A DNA stretch of 64,000 bases from Opeltia flavorubescens (Eukaryota > Ascomycota > Lecanoromycetes > Teloschistales > Teloschistaceae). The stretch lies in assembly GCA_000442125.1 (NCBI GenBank), contig KE546979.1, positions 1,302,001 through 1,366,000 of the forward strand. Direction: 5' to 3'. The notes beneath the pieces are model-generated. The model made no database searches, had not been told where the DNA came from, and saw nothing but the letters and a program-made list of their open reading frames with translations. The position numbers and the translations under genes are program-made. This document shows, in pieces, positions 33,208 through 43,913 of this stretch (its first letter is position 1; every line of letters begins with the position of its first letter).

Positions 33208-33590
33208 ATTTTGAGAACTTTTGTTGGGGTTTGAGTTAGGAGATCTGTTATCTGTATGAGGTATGTGAATGCCGCTCGATATCTATACCTTATATTCTGG
33301 GCACAAGTCCACGCTATGGGTCTCGATATGTCAACACTACGCTGGTAGGATGCCCCTTAGCTGTGGCATGCTCTCATTGGCTAAGGCCGAAAAAGGAAAT
33401 GATCTGCATACGTCATCCGAAAAGTGCTGTTTTGTGGCCGTCAACTATTGTAACCCTTGTTTCCTGTATGTGACATTGTTAAACGTCCGTTCTTTACTCG
33501 GCTCCACCATCTACACTATGCAATGACAAGGAGTTTCTTTGCAAAGATGACCACTGGGTCCTCCTTCTTTCGCTATCTCTACATGTCCCT
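33208..33590. other. Intergenic, no supportable gene
   Basis: The 3' flank of the amine-oxidase-like gene. Short frames only. Confidence 0.4.
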
Positions 33591-33596
33591 CCTCTG

Positions 33597-33716
33597 CGGT
33601 GTATCTTTTGGTTTTAGAAAGGACTCTACACTCCCAAGTATCCTTCAAGATAAAAGCTCAGTGACAGCTCGATTCTGCGGCGTTGCTGGTATCGCCCGTT
33701 GCTCACCCGCCATGGC
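33597..33716 (-). repeat. Inverted repeat arm, left of the SLATT gene
   Basis: About 120 bp that, read on the minus strand, matches 35207-35329 at roughly 75-80%. Shared landmarks are CATGGCG-GTGAGCAA, CCAGCAA, GAATCGAGC, TATCTTG, CTTGGGAGTGTAG, TCCTTTC and ACCAAAAGATACAC. Confidence 0.7.
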
Positions 33717-34224
33717 CTTTTGATGTGGTGATAAATTATCAGCGTTTGTTGATGGGGAGATGCCGACCGGCCTAGAGGCCTAGAACTGATACGTACAGCA
33801 TGCATGGGAGGCTCGGGGATTATGTGTTCAGGCATCAAAGCACCAATAAGCAGCTAGGATCAACCCATGGTGTAGCACCAATTTCTCAAAAAAGGCTTGT
33901 GGCGTTGCCAAGATGGGACGGCGTTGTACGATAGTTGTGGACGCACGGTCGAGCCCGAGCTCCCGAAAGCCAATTCCGGCAATGACAGATGCAGATGCTG
34001 CACCTTGGTTGGTCGATCACTCCTAGATCTATCGACATGGCGTTGCGCACTCGAGCTGAAGTTCGACACCATGCCGATCAGCGAAAGACGAGGGGACTCA
34101 ATCCCATCTTCACCATGGACAATTCTTTCCTCTCGGTTTCACTGAACGGCTCACTCTACTCAATCGCAGGTACCATCGCAGAACCTGAGCTTGCATTCTT
34201 CCCTTGTCAAACGCGTGAACAATC
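33717..34224. other. Intergenic between inverted repeat arm and SLATT gene
   Basis: It contains an ATG-led plus frame starting at 34115 (MDNFS-like) that closes near 34252, out of frame with the SLATT gene. It may be 5' leader. Nothing else seen. Confidence 0.35.
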
Positions 34225-35145
34225 ATGCGCATACCATTTCGGAAATCCTTGACCGCCTCAGGCAATTTCACCCAATCCACCCTCGCCGACATCGAGAAAA
34301 ACGGCAGCAGTCAAGCCAACAACAACAACCCAATCCCCCTCGAAAAGCCCCCCAAACTCCTGAAATTCCAAACCCTGACTGGTATCTGCTCCCCACCCCT
34401 CCTCCGCTCCGACCCGACAGCTTTCCGTCCCGCTCCCAACCAGGGCATCTACCAGCGCACCATCGACGAAGAGTCAAAAGTCAAATTCCAATACGACATA
34501 TCCAAATACATCGTCAACAGCGGCGGAATGCTGCAGATCGTCGTCGGTGCCGCCTTGACAGCCTTGGGCGCCGCATCCGGTCCCTCAGCCGCCGTCACCA
34601 TCCTCGGCGCCTTCAACACCGTCATAGCGGGTATGCTCACCTACCTAAAAGGACAAGGCCTACCCACGCGATTGGAGCAATACCTTCACCTCCTCCGCAC
34701 ATTGCGCGAACACATCGAAGAGCGAGAGCGCGAATTCCTGGAGCCAGATTGTCCGTTGGATGTAGACGAAGAGATCCAGCGCATCGCGCGCATGTACCAG
34801 GAAGTGCGGCAGACGGCTGAGGATAATGCGCCCGGGACGGTCCTGCCGCCGAGGGGCATCATTACGAGTCTCTTGAAGAAACCGGATATTAATCGCAGTG
34901 ATGTGCCTGCTCCGAGGGGGGATAAGAATCCTGCGGCTGTGTTGGCGAGTGGGTTGCAGGATCTGGCGAGTTTTGGGCATCATACTGCACATGATGGTCA
35001 AACGGCGATGAAAGAGCAGCTAGGGAAGGAGGAGGCGGCGATGGAATCGACGGTGGAGAGGGAGAGGCAACATTTAGGGGCTGAGATACAGCATTTGGGT
35101 GATATGGCTAAGGAGGCTTTGCATCTTGGGAAGAAGACCGATTAA
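34225..35145 (+). CDS. Fungal SLATT-domain membrane protein
   Basis: Single exon, 306 aa. Residues about 75-205 match the fungal SLATT domain, a two-helix membrane module: GIYQRTIDEESKVKFQYDI, hairpin segment LQIVVGAALTALGAASGP and AVTILGAFNTVIAGMLTYL, then KGQGLPTRL and a coiled stretch REHIEEREREFL with CPLDVDEEIQRIARMY. In bacteria SLATT proteins are predicted pore effectors next to nucleotide-sensing defence enzymes; fungal roles are unknown. The C-terminal about 90 residues are polar and helical (HLGAEIQHLGDMAKEALHLG). The ATG at 34225 is simplest, though an upstream exon is possible. It is bracketed by inverted repeats at 33597-33716 and 35207-35329. Confidence 0.8.
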   Translation: MRIPFRKSLTASGNFTQSTLADIEKNGSSQANNNNPIPLEKPPKLLKFQTLTGICSPPLLRSDPTAFRPAPNQGIYQRTIDEESKVKFQYDISKYIVNSGGMLQIVVGAALTALGAASGPSAAVTILGAFNTVIAGMLTYLKGQGLPTRLEQYLHLLRTLREHIEEREREFLEPDCPLDVDEEIQRIARMYQEVRQTAEDNAPGTVLPPRGIITSLLKKPDINRSDVPAPRGDKNPAAVLASGLQDLASFGHHTAHDGQTAMKEQLGKEEAAMESTVERERQHLGAEIQHLGDMAKEALHLGKKTD

Positions 35146-35206
35146 ATTTTGTCTATTTGTTGTGTTGGTCGATACTGTGCGCCAACCGGAATGTTGGCTG
35201 GTGGGA

Positions 35207-35329
35207 GCATGGCGAGTGAGCAATGAACCGTGCCAGCAATGCGGCGGAATCGAGCCGTTACCGAGCTTGTATCTTGGAGAGTGCTTGGGAGTGTAGGATC
35301 CTTTCAGGAACCAAAAGATACACAGCGGG
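35207..35329 (+). repeat. Inverted repeat arm, right of the SLATT gene
   Basis: Partner of the minus-strand copy at 33597-33716. It begins 61 nt after the SLATT stop. The repeat has no obvious coding content or transposase. Confidence 0.7.
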
Positions 35330-35462
35330 ATATATTTTTACTGGGATTATTTGTACAGTGGAAAGACAAGACAGAAAGTTATTGCATACTATATGCTGAA
35401 ATCGCAAACGACATTCACTATTCAGACGCTAACCAGCTTCCATACACATTGGACAATGACGA

Positions 35463-36594
35463 CTAGTATCCTCGCGGCCCCCCGATCTCCAAAATTTGAC
35501 CAGTGATAGCACTCGCTGCTGCCGATGTGAGAAAAACCATTGTCTCCACGACTTCTTGACGCTTAAGTAGACGGCCCAAAAGACTCTTCTCCTCGAGCAT
35601 CCTCTTCTCATCCGGGTGCGCGGCACGACCCTCTTCGGTGGTTTCGCTTCCCAAGATGAACGGTGCGACTGCGTTGACACGAATTCCATTTCTCGCATTT
35701 TCGACGGCTAAGAAGTGGACCATCAGCAAAATGGCACAAACGAATGAAGAAACGAGATTCAAATTGCTTTGACCAAAATGGTAACATACCAGCCATCTCA
35801 ATGAGCCCTTGGATGGCTTTGCTCGCGCAAGTATAGGTACCAAACCCCGGCAATGCCATTTCTGATAATGGACTGGTTAAAAGTACGATGGATCCCCTGC
35901 TCATGTGCCGAGCAGCTGGGGCATTTAATGGGCCTGGAACCACCGTTTCTCGAGGCTCCTGCTGTAACATGGCGCGTATCACGGTGCCGATGTAAAGCAG
36001 GCCACCCGAGATGTCGCATTCCTTGCGCCAAGCGTCGAGATCGAAGTCTTGGAGGAGGGCTACGGTTCCCTTTGGACTTTCCTACTTTTTTCATATCCTT
36101 GTCAGCCTTCTGCCGAGAATACAAGAAGCAAGAGAGAGGGAATTCGAGGCTACGAGTTCATGCGACGACATGTTATACATTACTCCAAGTGGGAACATGC
36201 AGCACTGGTACAAAAAAATGGGCGACTCACCCTTCCTCCTCCCGTCATGATGCAGTGGTCAATCCGCCCTCCACCAAGGCTCCTCGCTTTATCAACCATA
36301 GCTTGCACACTATCCTTATCCTTCGTAATGACTCCCATACCGTGGGCCCTCAACTTCGTACTCCTCCCTGGCGGGATACACTCCAGACATTCATCTGCGG
36401 TCCTGCAAGCGGCTTCCCAATCCCTGTCCGCGCACACGATGGTATCAACGCCGCGAGAAACCAAGGTTAAAGCTACGAGGCGACCGATCTCAGATCCTAC
36501 AACCAGCGAATTATGAGTTTAGTGTATTCGCTGACAGTGTAGAAGGGGGGTTAGTACCTGCTCCAACCACAAGGGCGACACCGCTGACCTCCAT
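35463..36594 (-). CDS. Short-chain dehydrogenase/reductase (SDR)
   Basis: Four exons on the minus strand: 36558-36594, 36231-36496, 35790-36081, 35463-35707; introns 61, 149 and 82 bp; phases agree for 279 aa. NAD(P)-dependent oxidoreductase with a Rossmann fold. The nucleotide motif VVGAGSEIGRLVAL is at 9-22 and is split by intron 1. Catalytic part: SIVLLTSPLSEM (Ser), GTYTCASKAIQG (Tyr and Lys in YxxxK), then NGIRVNAVAPF and the C-terminal GQILEIGGPRGY. Length is normal. Substrate unknown. It lies in a group of redox and methyltransferase genes and could be a tailoring enzyme. Confidence 0.88.
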
Positions 36595-37510
36595 TTCCCA
36601 AGTACTGTGATGATGTGGTTGGGTCGTCCGATAATCAAGTAAATCCACTGTCGGCAAATCGAAGAAATGGTGTAAGTTGCAAAAGGGAGTAGTTTGGGAG
36701 AGGTATTTCGCGGATATCTTTTTGAGAAGCCAGGGAAAATGCTGCGATCGAGAGATATATAGATATGTTTTCATACATGACACACCATTGCGCAACCAGA
36801 AAGAGAAATTTATTGACTCATGCGTGGTCGTCGTCGTCTCCTCTGTCATCGTTAAGTGTTCATGTTTCGATTGACACTTCTCTTTCACATATGCTGCTGA
36901 CGCATATTCGACTTGACACCGAGAATTCGAAGTTCGATCTTGACATGTGTATCTGACTGCTGTGTGATGTGACTGCAACTTCTAGGATGAATCGCAATTA
37001 CGGGGATGGTTTGTGTGCAAGTGAGGGGGTGTTAAGTCGATATAACGTGAGAATATATGGTTTTAATAAAATGGATCGGCAGGGCCTTCAATGCTTCGTA
37101 CCTATCGAATTCTCTCACGATCTCCTCTCCCACGACTTCCTTGCTGGTCTTGGTATCCAGAACGAGCTATCACAGATCTGGTCTTATTCAGTTCTTAGAT
37201 CATTATTGGATCATTGTTTTCATTGTTTTACAGAGTATACATTCATTCTCTTCGCACCAAATGTGCAGGTTACGTTGTTGATTTGCTTCATTTCTTTCAC
37301 GTCGATTCTCATCTCCTCCTCCTATCCTATGATCTAAAACGATCCGCCTCTCCTCAGCACCCAACTCCAAACGTTTTCTCAGTTTTCTTCAAGCCGTGAG
37401 GATGAGTCACTGCCAGGTTATGCCACAAACAAAAGATCTCTGCTTTGCTAGTCAACATCCATTGCTCCGTTGGTTGGTTTTCGACCGTAGACGCAGTTCC
37501 TGCTGTTGTG
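36595..37510. other. Intergenic, no supportable gene
   Basis: Promoter side of the SDR gene and 3' side of the methyltransferase gene. Short frames only. Confidence 0.4.
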
Positions 37511-39205
37511 TCAGCTTTGCTCCGCAAAGGGGAATAGAGAAGATTCGGCGTACCCGGGTAAGTATCCGTGATTCTTTGGATCCCTCATACAGGCCTTGAA
37601 TTTTCCGAGAAAGGCTTGGACTTCTGTGTAACTCCACTACGCCCCGGAAAATTAGACATGCATTCTTCTCCCCAACGATAAGGGAAATAGACTCACCCCT
37701 CCTGCCATCGTGAACAGCCTCATCACATACCCCTCCAACCCTGTATCCAACCTCAACGCATTCCACATCCCCAACTCCTTCATCCGTTTATCCTCCATCC
37801 ACGGCCCAATCGGCCACTTCATCGGCACCTGCACCACATCAACAAACCCCGCTCTTTCCATACTCCCCTTCAGCACCTCCCACGCATCGAAACCCTTTCC
37901 CCACGTCTCCCCCACCGCCAGCACTGTATTTCCCCACGTCGTCCAGAAATGATCCGGTCCCACCGTCCCATCATCGGATTCCGGCTTCACTCCTCTTTCC
38001 AACGCTTCAACCCACCCACCAGGCTTCAAATGTATATAGCATTGCCGGAAATAATCGTCCCAGTCCGCAATACTGCCAAACATCTCCCGCGAATGTATGA
38101 AATCGAAACTATTCTTCCGAAACGTCCATTCTGCAGTCACGTTATCGACTTCGAACATGCAATTCGGCGGTACCCAAGTTGGTTGAATAGGTGAGAGGTC
38201 CGTGCCAATAACCTGAGCGGTTGGAAACTCCTCAGCCATTTCGATCGCCCAGATCCCTGTTCCGGTGCCGACGTCGAGGATTCGGTCGGGGTTCTTGATG
38301 GGGGCTTTGTAGAGTTGGTTATCGAGGGCGAGTTTCCAGGCGTGGTGAGCGATGTCTTGTTGGTCGTTGTGGATTTCGTCGTTGGGGCCCCAGTAGGCGC
38401 CGTCGCAGTAGGAGTGGTAGCGTCGGCCGTTTTCGTAGCGGTAGCGGGAGTAGGCGGATTCGAGAGTGTCGGTGATGCTTTCGCTGATGGAGGATGTGTC
38501 GTCGTAGGAGGAGTCGGCGTAGGAATAGTCGTCTATGGTTGTGGGTTCATGGTCTGTCGGTGGAGGTTGGGTTTGAGAGTCTTGGAATAGGGGTGGTTGG
38601 TCCGGTTGTGATGATTGAGTTGGCTGGGGAGGGACATCTTGTGATGGCAATTGGTCGTGGAGGTGGGAAAGTTGTGCCTGGATCTCAGGGTTTGGTTGTG
38701 AGGTTGGTTGGTCTTGGGGTTGTAGAGGTTCGATCAGTGGTTGAAGTGGATCAGCCTGTAAAGGACCCGACTGGTCTTGCTGTGGAGGAGGTTGATGGTG
38801 AGGGAGATACTGATGTTCAGGGGGTTGCTGATGAATTAGTTGGTCTAGGAGGGGATTCGGTGGCGGGACTACGTCGGTAGTAAGAGTGTCAACGCTCTCG
38901 ATCGAATCCTTTCTAGTGTCAGCACTTAGTCTCACAATTTGAGGTGGTGTATATACGGCAGAAAATAGCGATGGGGTCCCTCCAGAACCGCCATATGCGC
39001 TGTCTGGTCGACTCAATTCAGGGCTTGCTTGGCTAAATTTTGGTAGAATTGGCGGCGGAGGTTGCGTTTGATTTTGGGCGCCGGAAGCTTGATTATCGGC
39101 TAGGCTCGGGCCTCCGGATGGAGGGGCGACGATGATCTTGTCCTCTGCTACCTTCTTGTCCGATTCTATCGCCACACTGCTCGTCTCAGGCCGGTCGGAC
39201 ATCAT
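37511..39205 (-). CDS. LaeA-like class I SAM-dependent methyltransferase
   Basis: Two exons, 37697-39205 and 37511-37636, with a 60-bp intron; 544 aa. The start is ATGATG at 39205, and the leading frame upstream lacks ATG. Residues 1-245 are a disordered Pro/Gln-rich arm. The catalytic domain follows: YHSYCDGAYWGPNDE, motif I ILDVGTGTGIWAIEMAEEFP, VIGTDLSPIQPTWVPPNC, FDFIHSREMFG, and HLKPGGWVEALE. Exon 2 supplies the family-typical end: WSYTEVQAFLGKFKACMRDP and a short tail. Relatives include the LaeA regulator family and metabolite methyltransferases; the acceptor here is unknown. It is divergent from the monooxygenase gene, sharing the interval 39206-39548. Confidence 0.88.
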
Positions 39206-39548
39206 CTTCGCTGTCGTGTGTGTGACCACCGGTATGATGGATGAATTGATGGCATTGCAAGGAAGAAGTCGGATGGAGAAAAGAAGAGAGGATGATAACA
39301 CCGGGAGAAGAAGCCGAGCATCGACGGGAAGCTATCCTCCTGCACAAGCACATCATTCAATATTCTTGCCATGTGTTGCAGCGATTTGGTCTAGCCAATC
39401 CTTTCGGTCCTACATCGCTTCCACACTCCTACACGCAATTCGATTCATGGCTTCCTGCAGCAACAACAAGCCGCCGTTGGCTTCATTGGCACGCCTCCAG
39501 TGACACTGCAGCACTAGCTAACCAGACAGAGCCCATCAGATCCCGTAC
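39206..39548. promoter_or_regulatory. Shared divergent promoter, methyltransferase / FAD monooxygenase
   Basis: A 343-bp interval between two outward-facing genes. CCAAT-type boxes occur at about 39397 (+) and 39485 (as ATTGG). The arrangement suggests co-expression but does not prove it. Confidence 0.5.
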
Positions 39549-41045
39549 ATGCCAGGCCACTTGCACTCACCCATGGATACCAGTCAGACTGCTGCTCCCT
39601 CTACCAGTCCATCGGTGTCGCTGCAAGACAATATCCTGACTATGGATGCCATCATTCCTAATGGCACCGACACTTCCCAGGACAACTTCAACAAGGTCTT
39701 GATTATTGGTGCAGGTATGTCAACGCCTCCACCCGACCCCTTTTCCCATTCACGAATATCCGCTGAGGTATTTGGCAGGATGTACCGGCCTCAGTCTGGC
39801 TCACGGACTTCAAAAGGTACCCGATACACTCCCGATAACCTCATCCTTCATCTCAACTTTATTTCAAGCGCCATTGACCATTGCCTATAGGCTGGCATTC
39901 CCTGTGTCGTCTATGAGCGCGATCAACAAAATGTCCCACGAAGACGCGATTGGAACATGGGCCTTCACTGGGCTGTCCCGGCTCTTCAGTCCTTGATTCC
40001 CGAATCCCTCTTCTCTCGGATACAGACGACTCAGGTGGACCCTCATACCCCGACCAAGGATGTGGAGAAGCTTCGATTCATCAATGGGAAAACGGGGGAA
40101 ATTATTGGTCAGGCGGAGATTGAAAAGTTCTATCGCTTACGAAGATCCAAGATCCGTGCACTGCTGCTTGAAGGCGTCGACGTCAGATGGGGGAAGCCGA
40201 TTAGCGAGATCTCATACTCGGAAGACGGGAAGAGCCTGACGGCACATTTTGCAGATGGAAGTCAAGATACGGGTTCAATACTTGTTGGTGCAGATGGCCC
40301 CCATTCCGGTACAAGATCCATCCTTGTGGGCGAGGAGACGTCAAAATGTACACCCATCGACTATGCAGCCACCATGTGCTTCAATAAGCTTCCGCGTGAC
40401 AAAGCACTGTTCCTCCGCTCAGACCCTCATCATCCACTCTTTCAATGCGCTCCGAATCCATCCGGCACTTTCGCTTGGCTCGGCCTACATGATGCCCCTG
40501 ATCCCTCGGATCCAGAAAGCTGGGTCTTCTTCCATTACATCTCCTTCCCTGAACCTCGAGAACAGTTCTACAAAGACAAGTCTGCGGCGGAACATGTCGC
40601 CTATCAGAAACAATTAGCAAAAGAATACGCGGACCCGATTAAGAGCGCGTTTGAGTGGCTCCCAGATGACAGTACGACTGTTTGGTATGGCAAAATGCAG
40701 CATTGGGACCCCGGAGTTCCAGACCACCGATGGGATAACAAGGGTGGACGAGTCACGTTAGCTGGAGATGCGGCCCATCCCATGACCTTTCAACGAGGAC
40801 AAGGCCTAAATCATGCCATCACCGATGCATCAAAGCTTTGTAAGACGATCAAGGATATATGGCAGGACTCGCAGGGACAAAATGCGGAAACAAAGGCGCG
40901 GTGTATCGAGGAGTATGAGTCAGAGATGATTAAGAGGGGTAGTGATGAGGTACGATTGGGGGAGATGAATACCAAGATGTTGCATGATTGGGAGAAGGTG
41001 CTGCAGAGCCCGGTCTTGCAGAAGGGCTTGAAGCAGGCCGTTTGA
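39549..41045 (+). CDS. FAD-dependent monooxygenase (PHBH fold)
   Basis: Three exons, 39549-39714, 39779-39816 and 39891-41045; introns 64 and 74 bp; phases agree for 452 aa from the first ATG. Later ATGs at 39573 and 39642 are possible starts, since the first 40 residues are low complexity. Motifs: the FAD GxGxxG motif VLIIGAGCTGLSLAHGL (across intron 1), then AGIPCVVYERD, the substrate-side WNMGLHW, LVGADGPHSGTRS (DG motif), and the second FAD motif GRVTLAGDAAHPMTFQRGQG. It hydroxylates or epoxidises an unknown substrate with NAD(P)H and O2. It is divergent from the methyltransferase gene and next to a P450. Confidence 0.9.
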
Positions 41046-42143
41046 AGGAGCGGCTCGTGGCCGACGAGAACAATGCGTTGGCTTGATGGCTGTCAAAGAA
41101 GGAGGGACGTGGCTTTAGAGATATGCTTCTCTGCCGGAGGGACATCACCATAATCCAGAGATATCATACCTTGCTGAGGATGGCTATGAAGTGCTGCTGC
41201 ACGATGTCGGAGGGCTTTGCTTCGAGAGACTGGTCGCAGCATCAGTCAAGAAAGGGTTGTGTAGAGTAGAAGCAGGATCCATAGATGGCTTGAACGACAA
41301 GTGTGATAGACCCTGATATTCCTAGACGACATCCTGAATCCTGATACTTATTTTTGCAGTTTACATTCTTTTGCAAGGCATTTCCATCGCCCGTGTGAGG
41401 ACTTTCCTACCTCTTCCTCCGTCTTTTTACCTCGTAATTGTTTTCCCGTGTCTCCTTATCCCCCCCATCCTACGATTTTCATTGTGCCTTGCTAGCTTTG
41501 AGTTTCTCCATCCAAACTCCCTAATCCATCTCCCTCCTTAATGGACCCATACTCTGCCCTCTTCCCCCTCCGTCAACCGCGTCCTTTACCGATACGTGCT
41601 TTTCGATCCCACTCTACCGGTCTTTCCGTCATCCTTGACTTGGTATTCACGTTTCCCCCGTCGCTGTCGCTGACATCGATACCATGATACAGCCAGCAGT
41701 GAGAACGAGTTCATGGGTCTATGGGAGGAGTGTGGTGGCCGTGGGAGGGACTACAGGATTACTCCGGGCGAATAGTAAGCACTGACCGCCTTAATGGGCG
41801 AGATACATAAATTCATCCCGGTGATAAAGTCATTCTTCCTTCCCTTCGAATTTAAAGTGTTAAATCTTGAGCGAAGTTAGGGCTTAGGGCAGAGCTTGTA
41901 CGGGCATGATTACAAGGAGGGTTTATGCAGTGTTGACGAGAATGAATGAATATCCAGGGTGCTCGGCCTCTGCTGCGGCTTCAGGGATGGTATTGTCCCT
42001 GTGTACTTATGATAGAAAGCGGGAATATGTATGATTTACGGTATGTATATTCTACTGCCGTATCCCCACACAACCATTCCCAGCGTAAATCGATACGTCG
42101 AGACCGCATAACCCCATCCCCCATCAAAAAATCAATGAACAAC
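41046..42143. other. Intergenic between convergent genes
   Basis: About 1.1 kb between the stop codons of the monooxygenase and the P450. Several CT-rich runs lie at 41390-41600. No gene or RNA recognised. Confidence 0.4.
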
Positions 42144-43913
42144 TCAATTCACCACAACCCTAATCCCCTTACTATCCAACCTCGGGCTCGTATTCAAAAA
42201 ATCATGCACAGTCTCCACATCCCCCACCCCCGTCTCCCATAACTCCCACTCGAACCTCCCCGGCGCCCACACCGCCGCTAACCCCAAGTAAAATTCCGCG
42301 TACGCGAGATTCAAGCCCGCGCACTGTCTACTTCCCCTGCTGAAGGGGACGAGGTAGTGTTTTAATTCTGGGTTTTCGAGGAAGCGTTCGGGTTTGAAGG
42401 TTCGAGGGGAGGGGAATAGGGTGGGATCGTCGTGGATGAGGACGGAGGTCATGGATATGGGCGTCATGAGGGGGATTTCTATACCGCTGTGCTGGATTAC
42501 AGTATCTGGGAATAGGCGTTGCAGGCGGTGGGAGACGCCGTAGCCGATTCTCAGCGCCTCGGTGATCACGGCGGTGAGGTAGGGTAGTTGTTCTAATTGG
42601 GACCATTTTGGACTGGGATGCTTGGCCATTAGGGTTCCGAGCTCGGATTGGAGGGTTGAGCGGATTGAGGGGTTGGCGATGATGTAGTAGTTTACTATTG
42701 CGAGGATGTGCCCCGTTGTTACTGTGCCGGCGCCGATTATGGTTTGGGCTTCGTCTTGGAGGTAGTCGTTGGATTTTTCTTGGAGGCGGACGGAGGGGTT
42801 GGTGAGGACGTCGTAGAAGATGTTGGATTGACCTTCTGGTTTGCGGCCTATTCGTGTTTTCGAGTCAGTGATGACAGATTCAGCTGTATTGGTATGAATG
42901 ATTGTGGATGGATCGAGGATGGAAGAACGTACCTTCTGAAATGTCTTGCTTTGTCTTGATAACTTGGCTGCGGAAACCCTGAAAACTTTCTTAGCGTGCG
43001 GATGATGTAGAAAAGCCAGGGACTACCTTTTGAAAATTGATCAATGTCATCATTCCCGGTGTGGTCATCTTAACCAGCCATTCTGGCATTGATTGCATGA
43101 GTGGCATTAAGAACCCGAACTGCTTAAGTAGATGCCCATTCATGGAGACGCTCATCATAACCTTGTGCCAATGAGGAGAAAAGTCCGGATCTTCCAACAA
43201 CCCGTACGGACTCGCGAATGCATACTGACCAATAATATCACCAGTCAAACAAGCAAACAGATCGAGCAAGTTGATGACTTTGCCACTTCCCTTGATCTCG
43301 TAGAGTCGAGATACCATGGTGTCCACAACTGATTGTATACCAGGTTCAAGTCGTTGCAAGGAAGCCTTTGAGAGGTAATGAGTGAATGCATTCCGACGCA
43401 TGCGGTGGAGATCATGGTCTTGTGTGACTAGGAAAGCATATCTCAGGCCAAACATCTTCATGCCCCAGGCATACTTTTCGGTTCTGACTGCTGAACCTGG
43501 GTAGACTTGATCGATGAATTCGGGATCGTGGATATGAACTTCATAGGGGCTGATCCTGACAACGGGGCCTGACACGATTTAGCTTCTCGTAAATTGCTGT
43601 GTTGATTGACTGTAAAAGCCGCTGGCAGATCATGCAGACGCAAAACGATGTATCTAATTCACTATCACCAAGCACCGAGGAATTATCGCCTACCGTATTT
43701 CTGGTGCATCTTTGCAATCTCCCATGTGTATCTCCCTTGCTTAATAACATCATAATAGAACTCAACCCACAACGTCGCTGCGGCGAGTTTTGGCCCGGGG
43801 ACATGCGAAAGCGAATCAAAAAAGGCACGATAGATGTAAAGACCGACGACGTAGAAACAAAAAAGGGTGCCGGCAATGGCTAGATTCGCAAGAGAAGGTG
43901 TAAAGAGACCCAT
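42144..43913 (-). CDS. Cytochrome P450 (trichodiene-oxygenase/CYP58-like)
   Basis: Four exons on the minus strand: 43694-43913, 43027-43568, 42933-42978, 42144-42847; introns 125, 48 and 85 bp; phases agree for 503 aa. ER-anchored heme monooxygenase. The N-terminal membrane helix is LANLAIAGTLFCFYVVGLYI; the I-helix is IGAGTVTTGH; ExxR is TEALR; then YGVSHRLQRLFPD, FKPERFL, and the heme loop FSRGSRQCAGLNLAYAE with the Cys ligand. The SHRLQR-FPD segment recalls fungal trichodiene oxygenase relatives, but the substrate cannot be told. Length is normal and all key residues are present. Confidence 0.9.

Noticed and set aside
34191-34820. 209-codon plus-strand frame rich in Arg, His and Pro
   Set aside because: It overlaps the SLATT gene in another frame, and its composition is typical of a shifted reading of GC-rich coding DNA.
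38315-38880. Val/Gly-rich plus-strand frames
   Set aside because: Antisense shadows of the Pro/Gln-rich arm of the methyltransferase.
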